This document shows, one piece after another, positions 8,792-18,600 of a stretch of DNA of 64,000 bases. How positions within the stretch are numbered: the first letter of the stretch is position 1; each line of letters begins with the position of its first letter. Under the pieces are notes generated by a model, which worked only from the letters and a program-made list of their open reading frames with translations, was not told where the DNA came from and ran no database searches. The translations under genes were made by a program, and so were the position numbers. The stretch spans positions 124,001 through 188,000 of the forward strand of contig JABDMH010000093.1 in NCBI GenBank assembly GCA_013001595.1. The letters are read 5' to 3'. This stretch comes from Saprospiraceae bacterium (GTDB taxonomy: Bacteria > Bacteroidota > Bacteroidia > Chitinophagales > Saprospiraceae).

Positions 8792-8805
8792 AATAGACTG
8801 CAAGT

Positions 8806-9585
8806 ATGACTAATTACCCGTTGACAGAAAAAGACGGCATTAAATTTATCGATTTAGGAATAAAGGGGGAGATACCTTTAGTATTGCTACATGGACTTTT
8901 TGGCACGGCCAGCAACTTTGATAGGCTAATAGCTGAGTTTTCTAAAGAACGAAGGATTTTGATGCCGATTTTGCCAATATTCGAGATGAGTTTGCGCAAA
9001 CTATCACTGGGTGGACTGCTGGAGTATGTAGAAGATTTTATTAAGGTTATGAAAGTAGAAAAGTTTCACCTATTGGGTAATTCATTGGGTGGTCACATAG
9101 CACTTTTGTATGCAATACAGCATCAAGATACATTGCATTCATTGACTTTGACTGGTAGTTCGGGATTATATGAAAGCTCTTTCGGGACTAGCTTTCCTAA
9201 AAGAGAGGACTATGAATACATTAGAAGAAAGGTTTCTCTAACCTTTTATGAACCTGAGATGGCCACTAAAGAAATGGTCGATGAGGTCTTTGATGTAGTG
9301 AATAACCGATCGAAGGCGATTCGGATTGTGAAGACTGCTAAATCGGCTATAAGACATAATGTAGAAGATCAGTTGAGCAAGATTGAAGTGCCGACCCTAC
9401 TGGTATGGGGAGAACAGGATACGATAACACCGAAGTTTGTTGGAGAAAAGTTCAATGAATTAATAATACCTAGTCGTTTGGTCATGGTTGATAAATGTGG
9501 GCATGCACCAATGTTGGAGAGACCAGGCCAATTCAACGCCGCTCTACATTCCTTTCTGGAAGACGTGGAAGCAGAAACTAGATAA
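8806..9585 (+). CDS. Alpha/beta-fold hydrolase
   Basis: A 259-residue cytoplasmic hydrolase of the meta-cleavage/MhpC-like type. It shows the oxyanion region LLHGLFGTASNF, the nucleophile elbow GNSLGGH, a late Asp in VWGEQDTITP and the catalytic His in KCGHAPMLERP. The full catalytic triad is present, so activity is expected. The substrate cannot be told from sequence: esters, C-C hydrolase substrates and haloperoxidase-like reactions are all found in this family. Cotranscription with ctaA is likely from the short gap. It converges with thrC, leaving 37 bases between stops. Confidence 0.85.
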   Translation: MTNYPLTEKDGIKFIDLGIKGEIPLVLLHGLFGTASNFDRLIAEFSKERRILMPILPIFEMSLRKLSLGGLLEYVEDFIKVMKVEKFHLLGNSLGGHIALLYAIQHQDTLHSLTLTGSSGLYESSFGTSFPKREDYEYIRRKVSLTFYEPEMATKEMVDEVFDVVNNRSKAIRIVKTAKSAIRHNVEDQLSKIEVPTLLVWGEQDTITPKFVGEKFNELIIPSRLVMVDKCGHAPMLERPGQFNAALHSFLEDVEAETR

Positions 9586-9622
9586 TGGGGGTCGGATGGA
9601 TTTTGCATCAACTGAGCAAGCT

Positions 9623-10933
9623 TTACGTGAATTTATCTAAAAGCAGATGCTTAAGTGTGGTATTTGAATTTGGCAAGCTGATATATGATTCGGAGAGGTT
9701 TTTTAGGCGATTCAGTACAGGATGTACAGGAGTATCGAAGTTGAGTGCTTGGTCTATAGTCTGTTTGAATTTACTGTGATGTGCAGTGGCAAGGAAAATG
9801 CCACGAGCCTTCGGATTTTCTCGAAGGTAAGATTGAAGACCTAGGAAACCAACAGCTGCATGCGGATCTGCAATGTACTCATACTGGTCATGGATGTATT
9901 TAATGGATGAGAGTGTTTGCTTATCCGTAAAGGAGTAGCCACTAATGTCAGATTTCATATGGTTCCACGTGGAACCATATAAGGCTTGCATGCGATCAAA
10001 ATTTGAGGGATTGCCTACATCCATGGCGTTGGAAAGGGTTTGAATTGATGGTCTAGCCGTAAATCGACCGGTTCGGAGGTATATCGGTATTACATCATTA
10101 ATATTAGTAGATGCAACGAAATGCTTAATGGGCAATCCCAGTGACTGAGCCAGTAAGCCTGCTGTGAGATTACCAAAATTACCACTGGGCACACTAACTA
10201 CTATATCATTTTGCGTGTTCAATTGCTGCACGGCAGAGAAGAAGTAGAAGCTTTGAGGAATTAGTCTCGCAATATTTATGGAATTGGCAGATGATAGATT
10301 GACACTTTTTTTAAGGTCTTTGTCTAGAAATGCTTTCTTAACCATTGTTTGGCAATCATCGAAGCTTCCATCGATTTCAACTGCTGTGACATTATTATCG
10401 AAGGTGGTAAGCTGCTTCTGCTGAAGTGGACTGACCTTGCCTTTGGGAAATAATATGACGACTTGAATTCCTGGAACATTATGAAATCCTGCTGCGACGG
10501 CTCCGCCGGTGTCACCAGAGGTGGCGACTAATATCACCAGGGGTTTTTCAGATTTCGGGTGAAAATAGGCCATTAGTTGTGCCATAAATTGAGCACCAAA
10601 GTCCTTAAATGCAAGAGAGGGACCATGAAAGAGCTCTAGCACTGATATTTGATCATCGAGTTGGACAAGTGGAGCTTCAAAGTTAAAAGCCCTGTGAATT
10701 AAAGTAGGAATATCTTGATTTGGCACTGCAGGATGTAGCAAGTGTTGTGCAACCTCGATGCATATCTGATTGAACGACTTCTGGTAGAAGTCAGACCAGA
10801 ATGAATTAGGAAGTGGAATAATGTGGTGTGGCATGAAGAGACCACCGTCGGGTGCAAGACCGGTTAATACTGCTTCCTTGAGGCTGTATGAACTGCTGGG
10901 ATTTGCAGTGCTGTATAGTTCCACGTGAAACAT
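9623..10933 (-). CDS. thrC: Threonine synthase
   Basis: A 436-residue PLP enzyme converting O-phosphohomoserine to threonine. The Schiff-base lysine is in HGPSLAFKDFG (about residue 110), and SGNFGNLTAG forms the phosphate-binding loop. The N-terminal YSTANPS...SLKEAVLTGLAPDGGL is typical. I choose the ATG at 10931-10933. A GTG 15 bases upstream is in frame but would add residues not seen in the family. The first codons after the ATG (FHVEL) are spelled by a parS-like sequence, and a second one sits in codons for YGSTWNHM. It is third in a thrA-thrB-thrC operon, 80 bases after thrB. Confidence 0.95.
   Translation of the reverse strand: MFHVELYSTANPSSSYSLKEAVLTGLAPDGGLFMPHHIIPLPNSFWSDFYQKSFNQICIEVAQHLLHPAVPNQDIPTLIHRAFNFEAPLVQLDDQISVLELFHGPSLAFKDFGAQFMAQLMAYFHPKSEKPLVILVATSGDTGGAVAAGFHNVPGIQVVILFPKGKVSPLQQKQLTTFDNNVTAVEIDGSFDDCQTMVKKAFLDKDLKKSVNLSSANSINIARLIPQSFYFFSAVQQLNTQNDIVVSVPSGNFGNLTAGLLAQSLGLPIKHFVASTNINDVIPIYLRTGRFTARPSIQTLSNAMDVGNPSNFDRMQALYGSTWNHMKSDISGYSFTDKQTLSSIKYIHDQYEYIADPHAAVGFLGLQSYLRENPKARGIFLATAHHSKFKQTIDQALNFDTPVHPVLNRLKNLSESYISLPNSNTTLKHLLLDKFT
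9957..9980. promoter_or_regulatory. parS: parS-like palindrome (ParB site) inside thrC
   Basis: A perfect 24-base palindrome centred on CACGTG. Its core, GGTTCCACGTGGAACC (9961-9976), differs from the symmetric parS form TGTTCCACGTGGAACA only at the two outermost bases. It lies in the thrC reading frame (codons for YGSTWNHM). Chromosomal parS sites bind ParB and normally cluster near the replication origin, often inside genes. Identification is by similarity to the broadly conserved consensus; binding is inference. Confidence 0.6.
10917..10932. promoter_or_regulatory. parS: Second parS-like site at the thrC start codon
   Basis: AGTTCCACGTGAAACA matches the general parS consensus TGTTNCACGTGAAACA at every position except the first base. 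It overlaps the thrC initiation codon, so ParB binding here could also affect thrC expression. It lies about 950 bases from the other palindrome; such spacing is usual for parS clusters. Confidence 0.6.
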
Positions 10934-11013
10934 TTTCTGGTTCTGCACAAAGCTACACAGCTAGATTGATTCAAAGTAGTGTTGATGTCTAAATTAAGAC
11001 GTCTAATAATGCA

Positions 11014-11946
11014 TCAGTAAACGACTGTACCGTCATGATTGATGTTAGAAATGAAGACATCACTGGATATGCCATTAGTACTGAAGATTTGCTTCATTAC
11101 TTCTCCAGCTTGTTCCGCGGAGTCGCTTTTGTTAAACATGGCAAAGATGGATGGTCCCGCTCCTGATATACTGCAGCCAAGAGCACCTGCTTTGAGGGCG
11201 GCTTCCTTTACGTCATAGAAAAATGGAATCAAAGAAGATCGCTGATTTTCTATAACATCATCGTGCAAAGAGCGTGAGATCAATTCAAAATCAGATCTAA
11301 TTAGGCCTAAAACAAGTCCCGCAATATTTCCGGTCTGCACAATCATACTTTGGAGAGATACATGTTCAGCAATGACATCCCTGGCATCTTTCGTGAGTAT
11401 TTTGATGTGCGGATATATCACCAAGGCAATTAGTCCCTTGGGAACCGGAATGCGATGAAAATCTAAAGTGGCATTATCTCGAATCAGAACTATGCCACCG
11501 ATCAAGGATGGTGCTACATTATCGGCATGGTATGCCCCGTCTGCGACCTGCTCTCCAAGCACTGCGAATGGCAATAGTTCACGCCGAGTCAGCGGTCGAC
11601 CGAGCAATTCATTGACAGCCACCACAGCACCTGCTGCGCTGGCGGCAGATGAACCAAGACCGCTCCCAAAGGGCATTTTCTTATGAATTTCTAATTCTAT
11701 ACCCTGGTCCAAACAGTCCAGATGTTGCATCAATGTATATGCAGCAAATCCAGCAGTGTTGCGCTCAATTTCATAGGGAAGGCGTTTTTCGTCACCCGTG
11801 ATCCTAGCAATGGAAAGACCTGGCAAATCAGATGGACGAGCAATGATCTCGTCCCCTGGCTTATCTAGGGCAAATCCTAGAATATCAAATCCGCAGGCTA
11901 CATTAGCTACGGACGCTGGTGCGAATACTTTGATGCCTGCTTTCAT
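11014..11946 (-). CDS. thrB: Homoserine kinase
   Basis: A 310-residue GHMP-family kinase that phosphorylates homoserine for threonine synthesis. The N-terminal VFAPASVANVACGFDILGFA and the ATP-binding loop PFGSGLGSSAASAAG (92-106) are diagnostic, and SISGAGPSIFAM supplies the third GHMP motif near the C-terminus. Its ATG overlaps the thrA stop by four bases, implying translational coupling within the thrABC operon. Confidence 0.96.
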   Translation of the reverse strand: MKAGIKVFAPASVANVACGFDILGFALDKPGDEIIARPSDLPGLSIARITGDEKRLPYEIERNTAGFAAYTLMQHLDCLDQGIELEIHKKMPFGSGLGSSAASAAGAVVAVNELLGRPLTRRELLPFAVLGEQVADGAYHADNVAPSLIGGIVLIRDNATLDFHRIPVPKGLIALVIYPHIKILTKDARDVIAEHVSLQSMIVQTGNIAGLVLGLIRSDFELISRSLHDDVIENQRSSLIPFFYDVKEAALKAGALGCSISGAGPSIFAMFNKSDSAEQAGEVMKQIFSTNGISSDVFISNINHDGTVVY

Positions 11947-14399
11947 AACAGTGTACCTATGTGTATAATTTCAGCAAATACACCCGCAGCAGTTACTTCA
12001 GCACCAGCTCCAGGACCTTGCACTACCAGTGGACGTTCCTTATATCTTTCTGTAGTAAATACGATCATATTGTCACTGCCACTTAGGAAGTAGAATGGAC
12101 TGTCCATTCCTACTGATTGTAGACGGATGGTGGCTCGCTCATTTTCTAGCTTAGCAATCATGCGCAGGCGTTCCCCTTTTTCTTCTGCACCAGCACGAAT
12201 TTCTTCAAAGTAAGTGTCGGCCTTTTTTAGGGCCAGGTCTAACTCGGTGCCTGGTTCAGCATTTTGACAATAGGTGGGCAAGACATTCTCAACATGCACA
12301 TCCGATGATTCCATGCTGAGACCAGCTTCTCTTGCCAATATTAATATTTTCCTCTTAACATCTAAACCATTCAGATCCATGCGGGGATCAGGTTCTGTAT
12401 AGCCTAACTCGCCCGCTTTAGATACTACAGCACTGAATGGAGTCTCCTTATTAAAGTGATTGAAAATGTAGGAAAGAGACCCCGACAACACACCTTCAAT
12501 CTTAATTATTCTATCTCCGCTATCAACTAAGTTGCGTAGCGTTGAAATCACAGGTAGCCCGGCACCAACATTGGTCTCATAGCCAAAATAGACATTGCGC
12601 TTCTCGGCTCGATTGAGCAGATTCAAATATTGACGAAAATCTGAAGAAGTGGCAACCTTATTGGGAGTTGAAATGGATATCGACGCATCTAGTATGGATT
12701 GGTAGTGATCAGGAATGAGTAAATCAGCAGTGTTATCAACGAAAACAGAATTGGACAGATTGAGGTTGATCATCCTGTCTACAAAACCACCCATATCGCT
12801 GCTAACAACTGAAGTGTCCAAGAGACTTTTCCAATTATCGATGTCCAAACCTTGCTCATCAAAATACATCTTCTTAGTGTTGGCAAGCCCTACAACCCGA
12901 ATTTCTAATGAGCGCTTTTCTCTTAGGAATTTGGCCTGCTCTTTCAATTGATCCAATAAGGTACTACCGATAAGTCCAACACCTACCATAAATAGATGAA
13001 TCACTTTGGTGTCTGATAAAAAGAAGGCTTCATGAAGTACATTGAGTGCCTTAGCTTCGTCTTCATTGCCAATAACTACTGAAATATTCAACTCTGATGA
13101 GCCTTGAGCGATGGCTACCGCATTAATACCATTCTTTCCCAGAGCAGTCAGCATTCTACCAGCAACACCGGGTTTATAGCGCATGTTTTCACCTATGATG
13201 GCGATGACAGAAAGATCACGCTCTATGCGCAGGGGCTCTACAGAACCACGGTTTAGTTCAAATTCAAATGCCTTCTCCACGCATTTCTTAGCCCTGGCAA
13301 TAGATTTGGGCTGAACTGCAAAGCTGATTGAGTGTTCGGATGAACCCTGGGTAATCAAAATAACATTGATACCGACCTGGGATAGACTACCAAATAACCT
13401 GGCCGCAATACCCGGCACACCGAAGAGACCACTGCCTTGCAGGGTTAGTAAACTAACTTCAGATATTGAGGATATACCTTTCACAGCCTTGGTATATTCG
13501 GTGGTGACTTGGCTGATGTGCGTTCCTTCAGCTGTTGGATTGAATGTGTTCTTAATGTAGACTGGAATATCTTTAGCTAGGGCTGGATGAATTGTGGGCG
13601 GATAGATAACTTTTGCACCAAAATGCGACATTTCAATGGCCTCGGCATATGTCATTTCCTTAATCGTAAATGCATCTTTGACCTTATTGGGGTCAGCCGT
13701 CAACACTCCATCAACATCGGTCCAGATTTCGATCGCTTCGGCGTCTAGTGCGGCTCCAACCAATGCCGCAGTAAAATCTGAGCCTCCCCTACCAAGCGTC
13801 GTAGTCAATCCGCCCTTAGCAGAACTTATAAATCCCGTAATTACCTGTAGATCAGATTGACTTGCAAAGTGTTCCCGAATTTTATTATAGGTTAACTTCA
13901 CATCGACTTGCGCCGATCCAAACCGTTTGTCGGTTTTAATAATTTCTCGAGCATCAAGAAAACTGGCAGCTATGTCAACAGCATTGAAGAATTCAGATAT
14001 GATATAAGCGCTGTTTCGTTCTCCGAAACTAAGTACATAATCCATGGTACGTGGAGAAGCTTCCATAACCAGAAAGATTCCCTGCAATAGCTTGTCGAGG
14101 GTCTTAAATAGTTCATCTATCTCCACTTGCACTTTGGAGCCTTGCTTCTGATCGAACAAATCTTCTGTGACCTTGGCATGGTGGATACGAAATTTCTCTA
14201 GAGAATCCTTGTACCGATCATCACCTTTTGATGCAAGAATGGCCATATCAGTGAGTAAATCTGTCATCTTACCAGAAGCAGATACTACAACAGCCCGGGG
14301 CCTTTCACCACTGCGAATTTTTTGCTGAATGACTTCGCCAACATTTTTAATACATTGAGCATCTGCTAAAGAAGATCCACCAAACTTTAATACTCGCAT
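11943..14399 (-). CDS. thrA: Bifunctional aspartokinase / homoserine dehydrogenase I
   Basis: An 818-residue fusion catalysing the first and third steps of the aspartate-to-threonine pathway. The aspartokinase domain starts MRVLKFGGSSLADAQ and carries TLGRGGSDFTA. Two ACT regulatory domains follow (about 310-460), where threonine feedback inhibition is expected from family knowledge. The homoserine dehydrogenase half begins with the NAD(P)-binding MVGVGLIGSTLLDQ near residue 470 and includes GVLSGSLSYIFNHF. It is the first gene of the thrABC operon. A 25-codon frame lies just upstream, but no Thr-rich leader peptide or attenuator is recognisable. Confidence 0.96.
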   Translation of the reverse strand: MRVLKFGGSSLADAQCIKNVGEVIQQKIRSGERPRAVVVSASGKMTDLLTDMAILASKGDDRYKDSLEKFRIHHAKVTEDLFDQKQGSKVQVEIDELFKTLDKLLQGIFLVMEASPRTMDYVLSFGERNSAYIISEFFNAVDIAASFLDAREIIKTDKRFGSAQVDVKLTYNKIREHFASQSDLQVITGFISSAKGGLTTTLGRGGSDFTAALVGAALDAEAIEIWTDVDGVLTADPNKVKDAFTIKEMTYAEAIEMSHFGAKVIYPPTIHPALAKDIPVYIKNTFNPTAEGTHISQVTTEYTKAVKGISSISEVSLLTLQGSGLFGVPGIAARLFGSLSQVGINVILITQGSSEHSISFAVQPKSIARAKKCVEKAFEFELNRGSVEPLRIERDLSVIAIIGENMRYKPGVAGRMLTALGKNGINAVAIAQGSSELNISVVIGNEDEAKALNVLHEAFFLSDTKVIHLFMVGVGLIGSTLLDQLKEQAKFLREKRSLEIRVVGLANTKKMYFDEQGLDIDNWKSLLDTSVVSSDMGGFVDRMINLNLSNSVFVDNTADLLIPDHYQSILDASISISTPNKVATSSDFRQYLNLLNRAEKRNVYFGYETNVGAGLPVISTLRNLVDSGDRIIKIEGVLSGSLSYIFNHFNKETPFSAVVSKAGELGYTEPDPRMDLNGLDVKRKILILAREAGLSMESSDVHVENVLPTYCQNAEPGTELDLALKKADTYFEEIRAGAEEKGERLRMIAKLENERATIRLQSVGMDSPFYFLSGSDNMIVFTTERYKERPLVVQGPGAGAEVTAAGVFAEIIHIGTLL

Positions 14400-14725
14400 C
14401 CTATCTTGAACTATAGCTTATTCAATAATTAGCTCTTGGCCCAACTAACACATAAGAAATGATGACACCAATTAACCATAAAAGTTTGATTATCAGCATA
14501 TTATAACGATGTTATCTAGGGCTGAGGCCTGATTGGCGCAAAGATAACAAGCTAAAGCCAATTGGAGCGGACTATTGGAATGACGTAATGCAAAATATCA
14601 GGATGGATATCTTGCATCCTCTGCTTAGAAGTCCATTTTTAGCGGCACTAAAACCTAGTAAAATGGCTTATCAATCAAAGTTTGACAGAGTTGGGTACCT
14701 TGAGTATTTTCGATGGTCTCTCAGC
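14400..14725. other. Intergenic region upstream of thrA
   Basis: These 326 bases separate ybeY from thrA, both on the minus strand, and should contain the thr operon promoter. They hold one short candidate frame (14422-14499, listed separately). The remainder shows no recognisable gene, riboswitch or terminator. A plus-strand frame of 51 codons (14588-14743) has no coding support. Confidence 0.4.
14422..14499 (-). CDS. Possible 25-residue hydrophobic small protein or leader peptide ahead of thrA
   Basis: An ATG-started frame of 25 codons ends 22 bases before the thrA start. It would encode one hydrophobic helix rich in Leu, Ile and Val (MLIIKLLWLIGVIISYVLVG) ending in PRANY. It has five Ile codons but no Thr codon. 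A classical threonine attenuator is therefore not indicated, although Ile is the other regulator of thr operons in enteric bacteria. It could equally be a chance frame. There is no homology support. Confidence 0.2.
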   Translation of the reverse strand: MLIIKLLWLIGVIISYVLVGPRANY

Positions 14726-15154
14726 TCATGGTCTGATTTTTAGATATGATCGCTCAAGCTTTCTCATGGTTGATTTTTCCCGCTCACTGCTGTCAGGATA
14801 ACCACACATATGCAAGAGGCCATGAACAATGACTCTATCCAATTCCAGGAAGAAGTCATTTTCTGCATATCTAGCTGCGTTTTCTTCTATACGCTCAAGA
14901 CTGATATAGATATCTGCTTCAATTGGATTATAGTAGTATGGAAAGGTGATCACATCTGTGTAATCATAGTGCTGGAGATACTTTTCGTTGAGCTCCTTGA
15001 GTCGGGCATCAGAACAGAAAAAGTAGTGTAGCTCCTTAATCGCCTTTTCCTCCTGTTTAACAACATTCTGTAGCCACCGACCAGTTGCCAGGTGGTTGAA
15101 TCCATCTGGGAGTGCTACATCATCATCACAATGGAAAGAGATTGGTAACTGCAA
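14726..15154 (-). CDS. ybeY: Endoribonuclease YbeY (rRNA maturation factor)
   Basis: A 142-residue zinc-dependent RNase involved in 16S rRNA 3'-end processing and ribosome quality control. The metal motif is HGLLHMCGYPDSSERE: the first two His are conserved, while the third canonical ligand (H of GYDH) is Asp here, a pattern I recognise in other Bacteroidota YbeY proteins. TDVITFPYYYNP is the other conserved block. No ATG is available: the frame is closed by a TAG shortly upstream and the first plausible start is the TTG at 15152-15154. It is the last gene of a minus-strand run with the RsbW-like ATPase and DUF4175-like genes. Confidence 0.9.
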   Translation of the reverse strand: MQLPISFHCDDDVALPDGFNHLATGRWLQNVVKQEEKAIKELHYFFCSDARLKELNEKYLQHYDYTDVITFPYYYNPIEADIYISLERIEENAARYAENDFFLELDRVIVHGLLHMCGYPDSSEREKSTMRKLERSYLKIRP

Positions 15155-15214
15155 CTTGGCTATATATACAAGTGGCTAAGAACGTACAAGATTAAAAGGG
15201 TCAAGTGTACTACC

Positions 15215-15604
15215 TTATACGTTGAAATTGATGATGACCGTTCTACCGTTATTTTCAAACTTTATGCGGTCGGACAATTGCTTCATCAGAAATACGCCTC
15301 GCCCACCAATTCTTTCCAGATTTTCAACCTTCGTTGGATCTGGGATGCTGGCATAATCAAAACCGGATCCTTCGTCAGAAACCTTGAAGGTTAAGCCACG
15401 CCGCTCTTGATAGCTGTGGACAACTAAAACATTTTTTGATCGGCATTCTCCATTTCCATGAATGATGGCATTGTTCACAGCTTCTGTCAGGCTAATCAGG
15501 ATGTCTGGATAGCGATCCGGACAAATGTTGTACTGTTCGGAGAGGTTTCGTACAAATTGCTCCAACTCACATATGCTCTCTGAACACGACGCTAATTTTA
15601 GCAT
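15215..15604 (-). CDS. RsbW/SpoIIAB-like ATP-binding protein (anti-sigma regulatory factor kinase)
   Basis: A 129-residue stand-alone GHKL ATPase domain. The N-box is EAVNNAIIHGN, the G1 box DEGSGFD and the G2 region GGRGVFLMKQLSD. Proteins of this size act as serine kinases and anti-sigma factors in partner-switching pathways, or as accessory ATPases. No anti-anti-sigma (STAS) or PP2C phosphatase partner is in the window, so the target is unknown. It starts one base after the stop of the DUF4175-like gene, strongly suggesting cotranscription. Confidence 0.85.
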   Translation of the reverse strand: MLKLASCSESICELEQFVRNLSEQYNICPDRYPDILISLTEAVNNAIIHGNGECRSKNVLVVHSYQERRGLTFKVSDEGSGFDYASIPDPTKVENLERIGGRGVFLMKQLSDRIKFENNGRTVIINFNV

Positions 15605-15605
15605 G

Positions 15606-18600
15606 TCAATTACCTTTAAGCGATTTATAGTATTCCTCTACAAGTTGTTTGTAATATGGTTTCAATGCTGGTGACACAGTTTTGAAGGGTTCTATTTGGG
15701 CTTCTCTTTCTTTGATGTATTCTTCAACTGAGGGAGGAAAGGTTCTTTCTTGTTCTTCTGCGGTTTTTGATTCACGTTTTTCCTCATATTCTCTTTCCCG
15801 TTCAGCTCTTTCGGATTCTAGCAAGCGTGTTAGGATATCCTGCTGTCTCTTGAGCATCTCATTGGTTAACCGTTTGTTCACCAAATCAGTTTCAATTTTG
15901 TCCATTTGTTCCAAAATTTCTTCCAATTCTTTAGACCCTTGTCCTTGCGCTTGTTTTTCCTTTTGAAGCTCTCGCAGTGCTTTACGCAATGCTGCTTGCT
16001 TGGCTGCCATCTGAGCAAACTCCTTGCTCGAACCTTCTTGGCCACTCTTTTTCATGCCCTCTTTCATCTTTTTCATTTCCCCATTGAGCTCTTTTTGCCC
16101 TTTTCCGATCTTATCAAGCGGTACATTCCCCTTACCATCTTTGGGGCTGCTGCCGCTAGGGTTGGTACACATCTGCTTACCTGCCATCATTCCTGCCATC
16201 TGCTGTTGCATTTGGTTCATGGTTTCACTAAACATCAGCGCTAGATCATTGACATTCTTCATGGTACGTTGCTGATCATCTGATGCCTGAGCCTTTTTTC
16301 TGTCCTCTAAAAGCTTCAAACTTCGATCCATATGCTTATTTATATCGGCTACTTTCTCAAGCACAAAAGATTCAATTTGATATACTCTTTGACTAAGGGC
16401 TTGGAGACTATCTTCTATCAAATGAAAATCATCTTTCAGTTTGTGTTGGTTTTGTACCAGCGATTTGTAGAGCGGTGTACTAGTATGTGTTTTGTTAAAC
16501 TCACTGATGGTTTCTTCTTGCTCAAAGGATAAGCCAATCAGATTTTCAAGGAGCTGACGCATGGCTTTCATATCTTCTTGCATTTGTTCCATTTCTCCAT
16601 CCTGCATCTGTTGTTCCATCTGCTGAGCAGCTTCCTTCATTTTCTGAGCGGCATTCTTCTGGGATTTACTAGCATTTTGATTTTCATTTTTTTGCAGCTG
16701 CTCTAGGCTTTTCTCCATGTCCTGCTTAATGTCATCCATCTTTTCCCCCGGATCTTCTAAGCCTTTGGGAGATTGTAGTTCTTCGTTTTTCTTGCTCAAT
16801 TCTTCTAATTCTTTACGGATCTCCTCGAAAGCCTTGTTTAAGTCTTCTTGCTTTTCTTCTGCAGATTCTTCTTGTTCAAGGTCGCTTTGCTTATCATCCG
16901 TGTCCTCCTTTTCCTCCTCGGTATCTTTTTCTTCTCCTTCATTCTCCTCAGCCTCTTGTTGCTCGTTTTTGTCCTCTTTGTCTAATCCTTCTTGTTTTTG
17001 ATCCTCAGCCCCAGATTTTTCCTCAGCTTCAGGTTGTTGCTTTTCTTCCGTTTCTTCCTTTTTGGCGGTCTGCTCGGCAAGCTCTTCTTGCTCTTTACTC
17101 AACTCTTTCAATTTATCTATCTCTTGTTTGAGATCCCTTTCCATTTCCAATTGCTTGAAAAGTTCTTTGAGTCGCTCCAATTCCATGGCAAGCTCTTCCT
17201 CATTAAATTCCATACTCTCCATCATCTTCAAAGCATCATCCTTTTTCAACTCTTCCATCAACTGCTGAATCTTTTCCATCAATTCTTTGGTCTCTTCATC
17301 TGCTAGTTCATCAAAGAGTTCTCTCAGCTTTTCTTGCTTTTCCCTTGTTTCTTCATCAACTTCAGTATATTCCTGCTGATTCTTAATGTTTTCGTCAAAT
17401 TTATTTTTGGCTTTGTCTAACTCATTCTCGAGGCTTTTTTGCCGGTCCAATAAATCTTCCAACTCCTTTTTCAACTGCCAGTCGACGGATTTTTCTTGAA
17501 GCATTTTTTCCCTAAGGGATTTCAAATCCTTCTTTATCTTTTCCGATTCCTTTGCTGCTTTATCTAGTGTTTGCTTGATGTCTTCCTCATTGGCATCTTC
17601 CTTTTCCTGAAACTCCTCAACGGAAGGTTGGCTAAACTTTAGCAGGGACGATCGGCTACTTTTGGCTCCACTTACCCCATCGTTGTCCCAAACTTCAAAG
17701 AAATAGTGGACGTTGTCACCTGGTTTCAGATTGAGGTCGTCTATATTGAAAATATGATCAAATCCTACATTCTTACTAGTGGGTTTGTCAAGTTCCAGGG
17801 CAGTCGGTTCTTGAACCTTCTTACCACCATTTACCACGGTATAGTTAAAAGTGATTCTACTTAAACCATGATCATCAGATGCCTCGCCAACGAGGTACAT
17901 CATTTTTTGATCTGTACTGTCGACAAACTGTTTGAGAGACACAGATGGATATAGGTCCGGTATCACGGAGATGACATAAGAGATGGAATCACCCTTGGGC
18001 AGGGCCTCATTTCCAATTACTAATTTATAACTACTATTGCCATAGAATCGGCTGTTGAATGTATAGGTGTCTTCACCAATTCTTTCGGCGGATTCCAACG
18101 CCTTGTCGTTTAGCCCAAACCAGAGATCATCTGTATTAACAGACTCAATTATCCAATCAACTTTGGTTCCAGCTGGAATGACAAGGTCTCCCACATTTGC
18201 AACCTCTTCATCCTTTCGACCAAGATATGCGGGATAATCTAACTCTGTGATAAAGTTCAGGATATTAGGTTTCAACAAGACCTTCAGGCCATGATCGCTA
18301 GACTTTACACCCTCGGCGAGAAACCTAAAAGATTGATCTTTTTGAACGTTATTGAATGTGTAACTATACTTTGCCAAGCTCTCTTGTTTCAATCGATATT
18401 GAAAACCATTTACTTCAATAAAGGCTTGTTCAGGTAGGTAGTCACCCTCTACTTCAACATGAAGCGTGTAGTCTTCGTATTGAGGGACTTCAAGGGATGC
18501 ATTATTCACTAAGAAATGAAACGGAGCCGCTTTCTCAAAGTCAAGATTGTTGCGTATGATTCTGGAGGCTGGATCCTTAATCAGACTTGGTGCACCCACA

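Noticed and set aside
14400-14725. Classical threonine attenuator upstream of thrA
   Set aside because: No Thr-rich leader peptide and no convincing terminator/antiterminator pair were found.
14588-14743. 51-codon plus-strand frame between ybeY and thrA
   Set aside because: It overlaps the end of ybeY on the opposite strand and shows no family features.
15682-17306. Several plus-strand frames rich in Ser, Leu and Phe
   Set aside because: They are antisense shadows of the E/K/Q-rich coiled coil of the DUF4175-like gene.
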